NCBI GenBank assembly: GCA_036499545.1
Contig: DASYDR010000194.1
Location: forward strand, 1 to 13,791
Direction: 5' to 3'
DNA from: Plastoroseomonas sp036499545
GTDB taxonomy: Bacteria; Pseudomonadota; Alphaproteobacteria; Acetobacterales; Acetobacteraceae
DNA: 13,791 bases
This document shows positions 6,195 through 13,422 of this stretch, piece after piece. A program made the position numbers and the translations under genes. Position 1 is the first letter of the stretch. Every line of letters begins with the position of its first letter. Under the pieces are notes generated by a model that searched no databases, had not been told where the DNA came from, and saw only the letters and a program-made list of their open reading frames with translations.

Positions 6195-7562
6195 ATGGGT
6201 TACGCGCATGATATCGGCGGCACGCGCTATCGCTTCGACGACCTCGCGGCGCTGCTGGCGCGCGCCACGCCGCCACGCTCGGGCGATGCCCTGGCCGGGG
6301 TCGCGGCGGCCAGCGCCGCGGAGCGGGTCGCGGCGCAGCGCGCCCTGGCCGATCTGCCGCTGAAGACCTTCCTGGCCGAGGCGGTGATCCCCTACGAAGC
6401 CGATGAGGTGACCCGGCTGATCCAGGACCGCCACGATCCGCTGGCCTTCGCCCCGATCGCCCATCTGACGGTGGGCGGCTTCCGCGACTGGCTGCTGGGG
6501 GAAGCGGCGGACAGCGCCGCGCTGGCGGCGCTGCGCCCCGGCCTGGTGCCGGAAATGGCGGCGGCCGTCAGCAAGATCATGCGCATCGCCGATCTGGTGA
6601 CGGTCGCCGCGAAGTGCCGGGTGACGACGCGCTTCCGCAACACCATCGGCCTGCCTGGGACGCTGTCGATCCGGCTGCAGCCGAACCACCCGACCGATGA
6701 TCCGCGCGGCGTCGCCGCTTCCGTGCTGGACGGGCTGCTGCTCGGTGCCGGGGACGCGGTGATCGGGGTCAATCCGGCGACCGACAATGTCGAGGCGGTG
6801 ATGCGCCTGCTGGAGATGCTCGACACCGTGCGGGACCGGTTCGCGATCCCGACCCAGAGCTGCGTGCTGTCCCATGTCACCACCACCCTGCTGGCGATGG
6901 AGCGCGGCGCGCCGGTCGACCTGGTGTTCCAGTCGATCGCGGGGACGGAAGCCGCCAATCGCGGCTTCGGCGTCTCCCTGGCGCTGCTGGCGGAAGCGCG
7001 GGACGCGGCGCTGGCGCTGCGGCGCGGCACGCTCGGCCAGGATGTGATGTATTTCGAGACCGGGCAGGGCAGCGCGCTGTCGGCTGAGGCGCATCACGGC
7101 GTCGACCAGCAGACGCTGGAAGCACGGGCCTATGCGGTGGCGCGCGCCTTCTCGCCGCTGCTGGTCAATTCGGTGGTCGGCTTCATCGGCCCGGAATACC
7201 TGTTCGACGGCAAGCAGATCATCCGCGCCGGGCTGGAAGACCATTTCTGCGGCAAGCTGCTCGGCCTGCCGATGGGGGTGGATATCTGCTACACCAACCA
7301 TGCCGAGGCCGATCAGGACGACATGGACACCCTGTTGACCCTGCTCGGCGTCGCGGGCGTCACCTACATCATGGGCGTGCCGGGCGCGGATGACGTGATG
7401 CTGGCCTATCAGTCGACCTCCTTCCATGATGGGCTCTATGCGCGGGACGTGCTGGGCCGGGCACCGGCGCCGGAATTCGCCGCCTGGATGCACCGCATGG
7501 GCATCGGCAAGGGGCAGGCGATTCCGGCCGCGCTGTCGCCGGCGCTGATCGGCCTGACATGA
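6195..7562 (+). CDS. eutB: Ethanolamine ammonia-lyase large subunit
   Basis: This 455-residue protein is the catalytic subunit of adenosylcobalamin-dependent ethanolamine ammonia-lyase, which converts ethanolamine to acetaldehyde and ammonia. Its length matches enterobacterial EutB (about 453). Active-site residues known from the enterobacterial enzyme are present at near-identical positions: R160 and Q162 in IRLQPNH, N193 in GVNPATDN, E288 in MYFETGQGS (E287 there) and D363 in GVDICYTNH (D362 there). The ATG is preceded by GGGGG at a good distance. The stop overlaps the eutC start as ATGA. No reactivase (eutA), microcompartment shell, aldehyde dehydrogenase or permease gene is visible nearby, so this looks like the compact, shell-free arrangement. 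No cobalamin riboswitch fits in the short leader. Confidence 0.97.
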   Translation: MGYAHDIGGTRYRFDDLAALLARATPPRSGDALAGVAAASAAERVAAQRALADLPLKTFLAEAVIPYEADEVTRLIQDRHDPLAFAPIAHLTVGGFRDWLLGEAADSAALAALRPGLVPEMAAAVSKIMRIADLVTVAAKCRVTTRFRNTIGLPGTLSIRLQPNHPTDDPRGVAASVLDGLLLGAGDAVIGVNPATDNVEAVMRLLEMLDTVRDRFAIPTQSCVLSHVTTTLLAMERGAPVDLVFQSIAGTEAANRGFGVSLALLAEARDAALALRRGTLGQDVMYFETGQGSALSAEAHHGVDQQTLEARAYAVARAFSPLLVNSVVGFIGPEYLFDGKQIIRAGLEDHFCGKLLGLPMGVDICYTNHAEADQDDMDTLLTLLGVAGVTYIMGVPGADDVMLAYQSTSFHDGLYARDVLGRAPAPEFAAWMHRMGIGKGQAIPAALSPALIGLT

Positions 7563-8293
7563 ACCCGCCGCTGCGCTGGCAGGATCTGCGGCGTTTCACC
7601 CAGGCCCGCGTCGGGCTTGGCCGTGCCGGGCATGCGCTGCCGACCGCGGCCCATCTCGATTTCCAGGAAGCGCATGCGCGGGCGCGGGATGCGGTGTGGT
7701 CGGCGTTCGATGCCGCGCGGCTGGCCACCGATTGCGCCGGCTTCGGCGTGCCGGTGCGGCGGGTCGCCAGCCTGGTGCGCGACCGGCGCGAATTCCTGCT
7801 GCGCCCCGATCTCGGCCGCCGTATCGCGGAGCCCGACAGGGCGCGGCTCATGGCGGAGGCTGTGCCGGGGCGCATCGCGGTGATCGTCGCCGACGGGCTC
7901 TGCGCGGAAGGCGTGCAGCGGCACGCGCCGACCCTGCTCGCGCATCTGCTGCCGGCCCTGGATGCTGGTGCCATCATCGTCGCGGAACAGGCGCGGGTGG
8001 CGCTGGGCGATGCGGTGGGGGAAGCGTTGCAGGCCGCGGCGGCGGTGGTGCTGATAGGGGAACGGCCCGGGCTGTCGGCCACCGACAGCATCGGGGCCTA
8101 TATCACCTGGGCGCCGCGCCGCGGCCGCACCGACGCGGAGCGCAACTGCATCAGCAACATCCGCCCCGCCGGGCTCGGCTTCGGCGATGCCGCGGCGAAG
8201 ATCCTGTGGCTGCTTGCCGCCGCCCGGGCGCTGGGCGCGACCGGCGTCGCGCTGAAGGATGCGATGCCGGCTGCTATGCTGCCGGCACCATGA
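7559..8293 (+). CDS. eutC: Ethanolamine ammonia-lyase small subunit
   Basis: This 244-residue protein is the light chain that completes the cobalamin-binding site of ethanolamine ammonia-lyase with EutB. Family signatures are clear: VIVADGLCAEGVQRHA in the middle and, near the end, GERPGLSATDSIGAYITW followed by RTDAERNCISNIRPAGL. It is about 50 residues shorter than enterobacterial EutC, mainly because the poorly conserved N-terminal extension is missing; the core starts at LRWQDLRRFTQARVGLGRAG. The ATG overlaps the eutB stop and no clear ribosome binding site precedes it, pointing to translational coupling and balanced subunit synthesis. Its own stop overlaps the arfB start in the same manner. 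Confidence 0.96.
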   Translation: MNPPLRWQDLRRFTQARVGLGRAGHALPTAAHLDFQEAHARARDAVWSAFDAARLATDCAGFGVPVRRVASLVRDRREFLLRPDLGRRIAEPDRARLMAEAVPGRIAVIVADGLCAEGVQRHAPTLLAHLLPALDAGAIIVAEQARVALGDAVGEALQAAAAVVLIGERPGLSATDSIGAYITWAPRRGRTDAERNCISNIRPAGLGFGDAAAKILWLLAAARALGATGVALKDAMPAAMLPAP

Positions 8294-8712
8294 TCCAGGT
8301 CACCAACCGCATCGCCCTCGACCCGCGCGAGATCGAGGAACGCTTCCTGCGCGCCTCCGGTCCCGGCGGCCAGAACGTCAACAAGGTGGAGACGGCGGTC
8401 GAGCTGCGCTTCGACGTGCTGAACTCGCCGAGCCTGTCGGACGCGGTGAAGGCGCGGTTGGCGACCCTGGCCGGGCGGCGGATGACCAAGGAAGGCGTGC
8501 TGGTCATCAACGCCCAGCGCCACCGCACCCAGGACCGCAACCGGGAGGATGCGATGGAACGCCTGCTGGAGCTGATCCGCGAAGCCGCCATTCCGCCCCC
8601 GCCACCGCGCCGGCCGACCAAGCCGACCAAGGGCTCGCAGCGCCGCCGCATGGACAGCAAGACCATGCGGGGCGCGGTGAAGAAGCTGCGCGGCTCCGCC
8701 TCCGACGATTAG
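8290..8712 (+). CDS. arfB: Alternative ribosome-rescue factor / peptidyl-tRNA hydrolase
   Basis: This 140-residue protein is the same length as E. coli ArfB (YaeJ). It hydrolyses peptidyl-tRNA on ribosomes stalled at the end of broken mRNAs. The release-factor catalytic motif GGQ is at residues 26-28 in ASGPGGQNVNKVETAV. A lysine/arginine-rich C-terminal tail (from about RRPTKPTKGSQRRR to KKLRG) is the part that inserts into the empty mRNA channel. The ATG overlaps the eutC stop as ATGA and has no separate ribosome binding site, so expression seems tied to the ethanolamine lyase genes, which is an odd partnership. Class I release factors are excluded by size and lack of a codon-recognition domain. 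Confidence 0.95.
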   Translation: MIQVTNRIALDPREIEERFLRASGPGGQNVNKVETAVELRFDVLNSPSLSDAVKARLATLAGRRMTKEGVLVINAQRHRTQDRNREDAMERLLELIREAAIPPPPPRRPTKPTKGSQRRRMDSKTMRGAVKKLRGSASDD

Positions 8713-8716
8713 ACCA

Positions 8717-8744
8717 GGGTGCGTTCGCAAGCGCTCACGCATCC
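8717..8744 (+). terminator. Stem-loop after arfB, possible terminator
   Basis: GGGTGCGT (8717-8724) can pair with ACGCATCC (8737-8744) to give an 8-bp stem with one G-U pair and a 12-base loop, four bases after the arfB stop. A second palindrome, GCTCCGGAGC (8746-8755), followed by TTTGTCT, lies next to it. The 99-base gap separates convergent genes, where termination is expected. There is no proper T-tract, so confidence is limited. Confidence 0.4.
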
Positions 8745-8811
8745 TGCTCCGGAGCTTTGTCTGATCGCGCGATTCACGGTTTTCGGTGAGTCCACCTCAA
8801 CCGATCACAGT

Positions 8812-9564
8812 CTAACCGTGGAGCAGCTGGCCGCCATCGACGACGATGGTCTGGCCCGTCACCCAGCGCGCGAGCGGGGAGGCCAGGAACAGCGCCACAT
8901 CGGCGACCTCCTCCGGCTCGCCCATGCGGCCGAACGGGATCTTGGCCAGGGTATTGGGATAGAGCGGCTCACCCGACAGGCGCCGCTTCTCCCAGCTGCC
9001 GCCGGGGAATTCGATGGAGCCCGGCGCCACGGCGTTCACCCGCACGCCATCCTTCGCGAAGGCCGCCGCCTGGCTCTGCGTGTAGTTGATCAGCAGCGCC
9101 TTCACCGCGGCATAGGCGGGCGTGCGCAGCGACGGCTTGTAGCCGGAGATCGAGCTGACATTGACGATGGCGCCGCGCGTGAGCTTCAGGTAGGGCGCCG
9201 CGGCGCGGCTGGCCCGCACCGTCGCCATCACGTCGACGGAAAGCCCCGCCGCCCAGCCTTCCTCGGTATCCGGGCCGCCGAAGCCGGAGGCATTGTTGAT
9301 CAGCACGTCGATGCCGCCGAGCGCATCGGCCGCGGCGGCGACCCAGGCGGTGACGGCGGCGCCGTCACCCAGGTCGCAGGCGGTGGCGACGGCGCGGACC
9401 CCGCAGGCGGCGATCGCCTCCCGCGTCGCATCCAGCGGGCCCTGGCTGCGGGCGCAGATCGCGACATCGGCGCCGGCCTGGGCGAAGCCGAGCGCGATGG
9501 CGCGGCCGATGCCGCGGCTGCCGCCAGCGACCAGGACGCGCTTGCCGGTGAATTCAAAGGACAT
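8812..9564 (-). CDS. SDR family NAD(P)-dependent oxidoreductase
   Basis: This 250-residue classical short-chain dehydrogenase/reductase is likely soluble and tetrameric. The cofactor motif GGSRGIG is at 14-20 and the structural NNAS at 90-93. The catalytic residues S138, Y151 and K155 (YAAVK) are correctly spaced. The C-terminus ends in the usual VTGQTIVVDGGQ. ICARS after the second strand suggests a basic residue that could favour NADP(H), but this is weak. It resembles FabG-like 3-oxoacyl or alcohol dehydrogenases; substrate unknown. It is monocistronic, convergent with arfB and divergent from the serine hydrolase gene across a 254-base intergenic region, so it may belong with either cluster or neither. 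Confidence 0.93.
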   Translation of the reverse strand: MSFEFTGKRVLVAGGSRGIGRAIALGFAQAGADVAICARSQGPLDATREAIAACGVRAVATACDLGDGAAVTAWVAAAADALGGIDVLINNASGFGGPDTEEGWAAGLSVDVMATVRASRAAAPYLKLTRGAIVNVSSISGYKPSLRTPAYAAVKALLINYTQSQAAAFAKDGVRVNAVAPGSIEFPGGSWEKRRLSGEPLYPNTLAKIPFGRMGEPEEVADVALFLASPLARWVTGQTIVVDGGQLLHG

Positions 9565-9591
9565 GGAGAACCCCGTTCCGTGACGTCGGCG

Positions 9592-9620
9592 ACCCTAGGC
9601 CCGCCACGGGACGTTCACAA
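9592..9620 (-). promoter_or_regulatory. Putative promoter of the SDR gene
   Basis: On the minus strand TTGTGA (9620-9615) and TAGGGT (9597-9592) are exactly 17 bases apart, ending about 28 bases before the SDR start codon. The -10 match is poor (3 of 6), so this is only a candidate. No strong ribosome binding site precedes the ATG at 9564. Confidence 0.25.
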
Positions 9621-9733
9621 TGCGTTCCGGACGGCACGAGACGTGCCATCGCCCGCGCTCTCTCCAGGCAGCAAAGGGGTGCGCACGCGCCGATCAAAGG
9701 GCTTCCGCTAGCCGTGCCGCTGGGTGTCCGGCA

Positions 9734-9751
9734 TTGTCTTTCGTAAGACAT
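9734..9751 (+). promoter_or_regulatory. Inverted-repeat operator candidate upstream of the serine hydrolase
   Basis: TGTCTT (9735-9740) and AAGACA (9745-9750) form a perfect 6-bp inverted repeat with a 4-base centre, in an AT-richer patch about 70 bases before the serine hydrolase start. The 18-base element TTGTCTTTCGTAAGACAT shares its TTGT-N10-ACA frame with the element next to the GntR gene at 13306-13323. GntR/FCD operators often have such TTGT...ACAA symmetry, so this may be a site for that regulator. The repeat is seen; the assignment is inferred. Confidence 0.4.
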
Positions 9752-9818
9752 AGTGCATCAATAAGCGCACAGGGCGCTGACGCGGGCCGGCGGCACCCAG
9801 GGAAAGGGCAGGGACGGA

Positions 9819-11360
9819 ATGACAGCTCCGGTGACGTCGTCGACAGGGATCGCTCCAGGCATCCGCCCCTTGCCGCGCGCCCGGCCCGCGTCCCGGCAGG
9901 TCGATCCGCAGGGGATACAGGCCTTCCTGGATGCCGTGGCCGCGGATGGGCTCGAGCTGCACGGATTGATGGTGTTCCGTGCCGGCGCCGTCGTCGCCGA
10001 AGGCTATTGGGCCCCCTATGCCGCGCCGCGCCCGCACATGCTGCATTCGGCGGTGAAGAGCTGGACCGCCGCGGCGGTTGGCCTCGCCGTCGCGGACGGC
10101 CTGCTCACCCTCGAGGACAAGGTCGTCGGCTTCTTCCCGGAGCATTGCCCCAGCGAGATCAGCCCGAACCTGGCGGCGATGACCATCGAAGACCTGCTCA
10201 CCATGCGGTCCGGCCACGCGACCGGGATCTCGGGCGGGGAGTGGCGCTCGCTGCGCGAAAGCTGGGTCGCGGCCTTCCTGCAGGAGCCGGTGCCGTTCCG
10301 GCCGGGCGAGGAATTCATCTACAGCAGCGGCTCCAGCTACATGCTGTCCGCCATCGTCTCCCGGGTCACCGGCCGGCGCATCCATGCGTATCTGGCGGAG
10401 CGCATCTTCCATCCGATCGGCGCGGGTCCGGGCAGCTGGGACCTGTCTCCCGAAGGCTACAACCCCGGGGGCAACGGTCTCAGCTGCACGCTCGAGGACA
10501 TGCTGAAATTCGGCGTGCTGCATCTGCAGGATGGCGTCTGGGCGGGCCAGCGGCTGCTGCCGGAAGGCTGGGTCGCCAGGGCGACGCGGAACCATGTGCG
10601 CGAGGCCTGGATGGCGCCGCTGGACGGCAAGCGCTTCATCGCGCGCGATGCGATGCCGGCCGCGGCCGTCGAACGGCGGGAAGGCTATGGGTATCAGTGG
10701 TGGATGACCGCGGATGGCGGCTATCGGGCCTCGGGCCTGTTCGGCCAGCAATGCATCGTGCTGCCACGCCATGACGCAGTGATCGCCGTGACCGCCGGCC
10801 TGCCCACGCCCGAACCGCGGCTGCTCGCGCATCTCTGGCAGCATGTCGTACCGGCCCTGGGCAGGGCCGCGCCGGGGGCCGGGGCGACGGAAGACGCGCT
10901 CTTCGACAGGCTGGGCCGCCTCGCCCTGCCGCTCCCGGCCGGGACGGCCCGAAGCCCCGTGCAGGCCATGATCGGCGGCCGCCGCTTCGCCATGGCACCG
11001 AACGAGGCGGGCGTGACCGCGGTGGCATTCGCGTTCGCCGGGGATCGCTGTGATGTCATGCTGGAGGATGCGCGCGGGGTGCATCGGATCACGGCCGGGT
11101 TCGGGGCGCCGGTCGAGGGCGAGACGACGATGTCCGGCGCGATGCTCCACCACGCCTATGAGCCCGACCGGCTGCGGGTCGTCGCCTCCGCCACCTGGCT
11201 CGACGCGCATCGGCTCTGCATGACTTGGCGCTTCGTCGAGACGGCCTTCTGCGACACGGTGACGTGCCACTTCGACGGCCAGGCGCTGCGGCTCGAGCGC
11301 CGGGTCAACACCAATGCCGGCCTGACCGCGCTGCCACCCATTGCCGGCGCCATGGCGTGA
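9819..11360 (+). CDS. Serine hydrolase, beta-lactamase/DD-peptidase fold (class C-like)
   Basis: This 513-residue protein belongs to the class C beta-lactamase-fold family (PF00144), which includes esterases, 6-aminohexanoate-dimer hydrolase and D-aminopeptidases. The nucleophile motif SxxK is S77-A-V-K80 in LHSAVKSW. The conserved tyrosine is Y168 in FIYSSGSSYMLSAIV, where the usual third residue Asn is Ser. GLFGQ at 307-311 fits the third active-site strand. A C-terminal part of roughly 150 residues follows the catalytic domain. No signal peptide is visible, so it probably acts in the cytoplasm. AGGGACGG before the ATG supports the start. Its stop overlaps a possible GTG start of the amidohydrolase, so the two are likely one operon that cleaves an amide, ester or lactam substrate. 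True beta-lactam resistance is unlikely without export. Confidence 0.9.
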   Translation: MTAPVTSSTGIAPGIRPLPRARPASRQVDPQGIQAFLDAVAADGLELHGLMVFRAGAVVAEGYWAPYAAPRPHMLHSAVKSWTAAAVGLAVADGLLTLEDKVVGFFPEHCPSEISPNLAAMTIEDLLTMRSGHATGISGGEWRSLRESWVAAFLQEPVPFRPGEEFIYSSGSSYMLSAIVSRVTGRRIHAYLAERIFHPIGAGPGSWDLSPEGYNPGGNGLSCTLEDMLKFGVLHLQDGVWAGQRLLPEGWVARATRNHVREAWMAPLDGKRFIARDAMPAAAVERREGYGYQWWMTADGGYRASGLFGQQCIVLPRHDAVIAVTAGLPTPEPRLLAHLWQHVVPALGRAAPGAGATEDALFDRLGRLALPLPAGTARSPVQAMIGGRRFAMAPNEAGVTAVAFAFAGDRCDVMLEDARGVHRITAGFGAPVEGETTMSGAMLHHAYEPDRLRVVASATWLDAHRLCMTWRFVETAFCDTVTCHFDGQALRLERRVNTNAGLTALPPIAGAMA

Positions 11361-11404
11361 CGGTCGGGTTGCGCCACGACCCGGCGACGAGCGACTTCCG
11401 TGCG

Positions 11405-12400
11405 ATGGCCGAGCTCGATACCTGGCTGGCACGGCAGTCCGAGCCGGTGCTGGAGCCGGAGCTGCCGATCATCGACCCGCATCAGCATTTCTGGCGGCGC
11501 GCCCTGGGCGACTACCTCCCCGACGCCCTGCTGGCGGATGCCGCGGGTCAAAGGGTCATCGGCACGGTCTTCATCGAGTGCAGGACCGCCCATCGCCAGA
11601 CAGGGCCGGACGCGATGCGCCCGGTCGGCGAGACCGACTTCGTGGTCGAAACCACCGCCGGCGCGCCGCCCTGGCTCGCGGCGGGGGTCGTCGGTTTCGC
11701 CGATCTCACGCTGGGGCCGCGGGTCCGCCCGGTCCTGGAAGCGCAGATCGCGGCCGGGCGAGGCCGGTTCCGCGGCATCCGGCATCCGCTCCGCTGGGAG
11801 GCGACGGGGATCGGCATGTATGGCCGCCAGCATCCGGCCGGGCTGGCACTCGACCTCGATTTCCGCCGGGGCTTCGCCGAGCTGGCGCCGCTGGGGCTGA
11901 GTTTCGACGCCTGGCTCTTCCATACGCAGCTCGGGGAGCTGCTGGATCTGGCGCGGGCCTTCCCTGAGACCACGATCATCGTGAACCATGGCGGCGGGCC
12001 GCTCGGCGTCGGGCGGCATGCCGGGCGGCGGCAGGAGATCTTCGGTCTCTGGCGGGAACGCATCGCCGCCCTCGCCGCCTGCCCCAACCTTGTCATGAAG
12101 GTCGGCGGCTTCGGCATGCTCTATGCCGGCTTCGACTTCCATGCGGCAACGGCGCCACCGGATTCGGCCGCGCTGGCCGTCGCCTGGCGGCCCTATGTCG
12201 AGACATGCCTGGAGCACTTCGGGCCCGGGCGCTGCATGTTCGAGAGCAACTTCCCGGTCGACCGCCAGAGCTGCAACTACCGCGCCCTCTGGAACGCCTT
12301 CAAGCGGCTGACGGCCGGGCTGCCGGCCGAGGAGCGGGCGGCGCTGTTCCACGGCACCGCGGCCCGCGTCTATCGCCTGGAAGAGGCGGCGCCCGGCTGA
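11405..12400 (+). CDS. Amidohydrolase family protein (COG3618, lactonase-like)
   Basis: This 331-residue protein is a TIM-barrel metal-dependent hydrolase of the Amidohydrolase_2 type (PF04909). Its relatives include 2-pyrone-4,6-dicarboxylate lactonase and L-fuconolactonase. Metal and catalytic motifs are present: H26-Q-H28 in DPHQHFW, the FIECR strand, FRGIRH, H195 in VNHGGGPLG, KVGG at 231-234, and D285 in FESNFPVD. The ATG at 11405 fits the usual family start (AELDTWL close to the N-terminus). A GTG at 11357 overlapping the upstream stop (GTGA) would add 16 residues and is a real alternative given the coupling it would provide. It ends only 3 bases from the convergent GntR gene. Function is probably ring-opening of a lactone or hydrolysis of a product made by the serine hydrolase. 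Confidence 0.9.
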   Translation: MAELDTWLARQSEPVLEPELPIIDPHQHFWRRALGDYLPDALLADAAGQRVIGTVFIECRTAHRQTGPDAMRPVGETDFVVETTAGAPPWLAAGVVGFADLTLGPRVRPVLEAQIAAGRGRFRGIRHPLRWEATGIGMYGRQHPAGLALDLDFRRGFAELAPLGLSFDAWLFHTQLGELLDLARAFPETTIIVNHGGGPLGVGRHAGRRQEIFGLWRERIAALAACPNLVMKVGGFGMLYAGFDFHAATAPPDSAALAVAWRPYVETCLEHFGPGRCMFESNFPVDRQSCNYRALWNAFKRLTAGLPAEERAALFHGTAARVYRLEEAAPG

Positions 12401-12403
12401 AGG

Positions 12404-13306
12404 TCAGGCGGCCGGGTGCGGGTAGGGCATGGCCTGCGCGATCCGCAGATGCCGGCGCATCACGGCGGCCGCGATCTCGCGTTCGCCATCCTCGAGCCGG
12501 TCGAGGATCTCCATGTGCTCCGCATGGTTGGCGCGGACGCGCCCGAAGCCGTGCTGCCAATTGTAGTTGGGCAGGCGGCGCAGGCGGTTCTGACGCTGGA
12601 TCGCCGCATGAAAATGCCGGTTGCCCGAGGCGGCGGCGATGCCTTCGTGGAAATCGGCGTTCATCTCGAAGAAGGCGATGCTGGAGGTCGCCGTCCAGGG
12701 CGCGGACAGGATGGCGGCATGGCGTTCGCGCATCGCGGCGGCCCAGCCGGGCGGCAGCGCGAAGCCGGGCGTGAGGATCGCGGCGGGCTCCACGACGAGG
12801 CGGAACTCATAGCTCTCCCGCCGCGCCATCTCGTCCCAGCGGTTCAGGAAGCGCCAGCCATAGCCGGGCTTGCGCTCCATCATGCCCATGTCGGCCAGCA
12901 GCACCAGCGCGTTGCGCACATCCTGGCGGGTCACGCCATGGCGCCGCATCAGCTCCGTCTCGGAGATTTCGTCGCCGAGATGCGCGTCGTCGCGGTCCCG
13001 GGCGATGCGCAACAGGAGCTGCTTGACCGGATCCTCCGGCGCGCCCGCGGCCGGCGGCGCATCCGGCCTGGCGAGCAGGACCATGCCGCGGTTCGGCCGA
13101 TGCGCCAGGAATCCGCCGGCCGCGAGCTGCGCGAGCGCCGCCCGGATCGGGGAACGGGAGACAGCGAGCCGCCGGGCCAGCTGGTTCTCGTTGAGCCTTT
13201 CGCCCGGCTGCAGCGCATCCTCATGGATCAGCCGGGCGATGCGATCGACCAGGTCCTGCTGGAGGCGGGTCGCCGAGGCTTCGATCTTTTCGCTTGATTG
13301 GGTCAT
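12404..13306 (-). CDS. GntR family regulator, FCD-type, with apparent second winged helix
   Basis: This 300-residue transcription factor has a normal GntR winged helix at about 13-78 (LARRLAVSRSPIRAALAQL is the recognition region). A second HTH-like segment at about 110-155 (ISETELMRRHGVTRQDVRNA, then MMERKPGYGWRF) looks like another winged helix. An FCD-like effector domain follows, with R169/E173 in FRLVVEP, D217 and H219 in NADFHEG, H260/H263 in ANHAEHMEIL and H285 near the end. FCD domains usually bind a metal and a small organic acid. It lies between the hydrolase operon and a divergent ABC transporter gene and probably controls both and itself. The start is uncertain: ATG at 13306 is used, but GTG at 13339 is in frame; neither has a clear ribosome binding site. 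Confidence 0.9.
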   Translation of the reverse strand: MTQSSEKIEASATRLQQDLVDRIARLIHEDALQPGERLNENQLARRLAVSRSPIRAALAQLAAGGFLAHRPNRGMVLLARPDAPPAAGAPEDPVKQLLLRIARDRDDAHLGDEISETELMRRHGVTRQDVRNALVLLADMGMMERKPGYGWRFLNRWDEMARRESYEFRLVVEPAAILTPGFALPPGWAAAMRERHAAILSAPWTATSSIAFFEMNADFHEGIAAASGNRHFHAAIQRQNRLRRLPNYNWQHGFGRVRANHAEHMEILDRLEDGEREIAAAVMRRHLRIAQAMPYPHPAA

Positions 13307-13324
13307 TGTTGAATGAAATACAAT
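13305..13324. promoter_or_regulatory. Candidate operator/promoter between the GntR and ABC genes
   Basis: ATTGT (13305-13309) and ACAAT (13320-13324) form an inverted repeat with a 10-base centre; an overlapping imperfect palindrome TTGAATGAAATACAA sits at 13309-13323. This is the most AT-rich patch in the divergent region. On the plus strand TTGATT (13294-13299) and TACAAT (13319-13324) could be a promoter with a long 19-base spacer. The element abuts the preferred GntR start codon, fitting autorepression. Binding is inferred. Confidence 0.4.
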
Positions 13325-13422
13325 CTGTTCGAAGGTCACGCGCCGCAGGGGACAGACGCGACCATAAGGCCTTCACGGGAACGCCGACACGGCAAACCAA
13401 AGCGTGGCCGGGAGTGAGGTCG

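Noticed and set aside
6102..7493. Upstream extension of the alpha-subunit frame on the minus strand, giving 647 codons.
   Set aside because: It lies antisense to eutB, is rich in Arg/His/Gln and has no domain character; a good ribosome binding site and start exist at 6101.
8719..9711. A 330-codon plus-strand open frame opposite the SDR gene.
   Set aside because: The SDR has complete cofactor and catalytic motifs; the opposite frame is compositional shadow.
9708..11432. A 574-codon minus-strand open frame opposite the serine hydrolase.
   Set aside because: The plus-strand frame has intact catalytic motifs; the antisense product is low-complexity Arg/Gly/Pro-rich sequence.
11156..12352. A 398-codon minus-strand open frame opposite the amidohydrolase.
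   Set aside because: The plus-strand amidohydrolase has all metal-site motifs; the antisense frame shows none.
12416..13297. A 293-codon plus-strand open frame opposite the GntR gene.
   Set aside because: The GntR product has clear winged-helix and FCD features, and the plus frame has no recognisable family.
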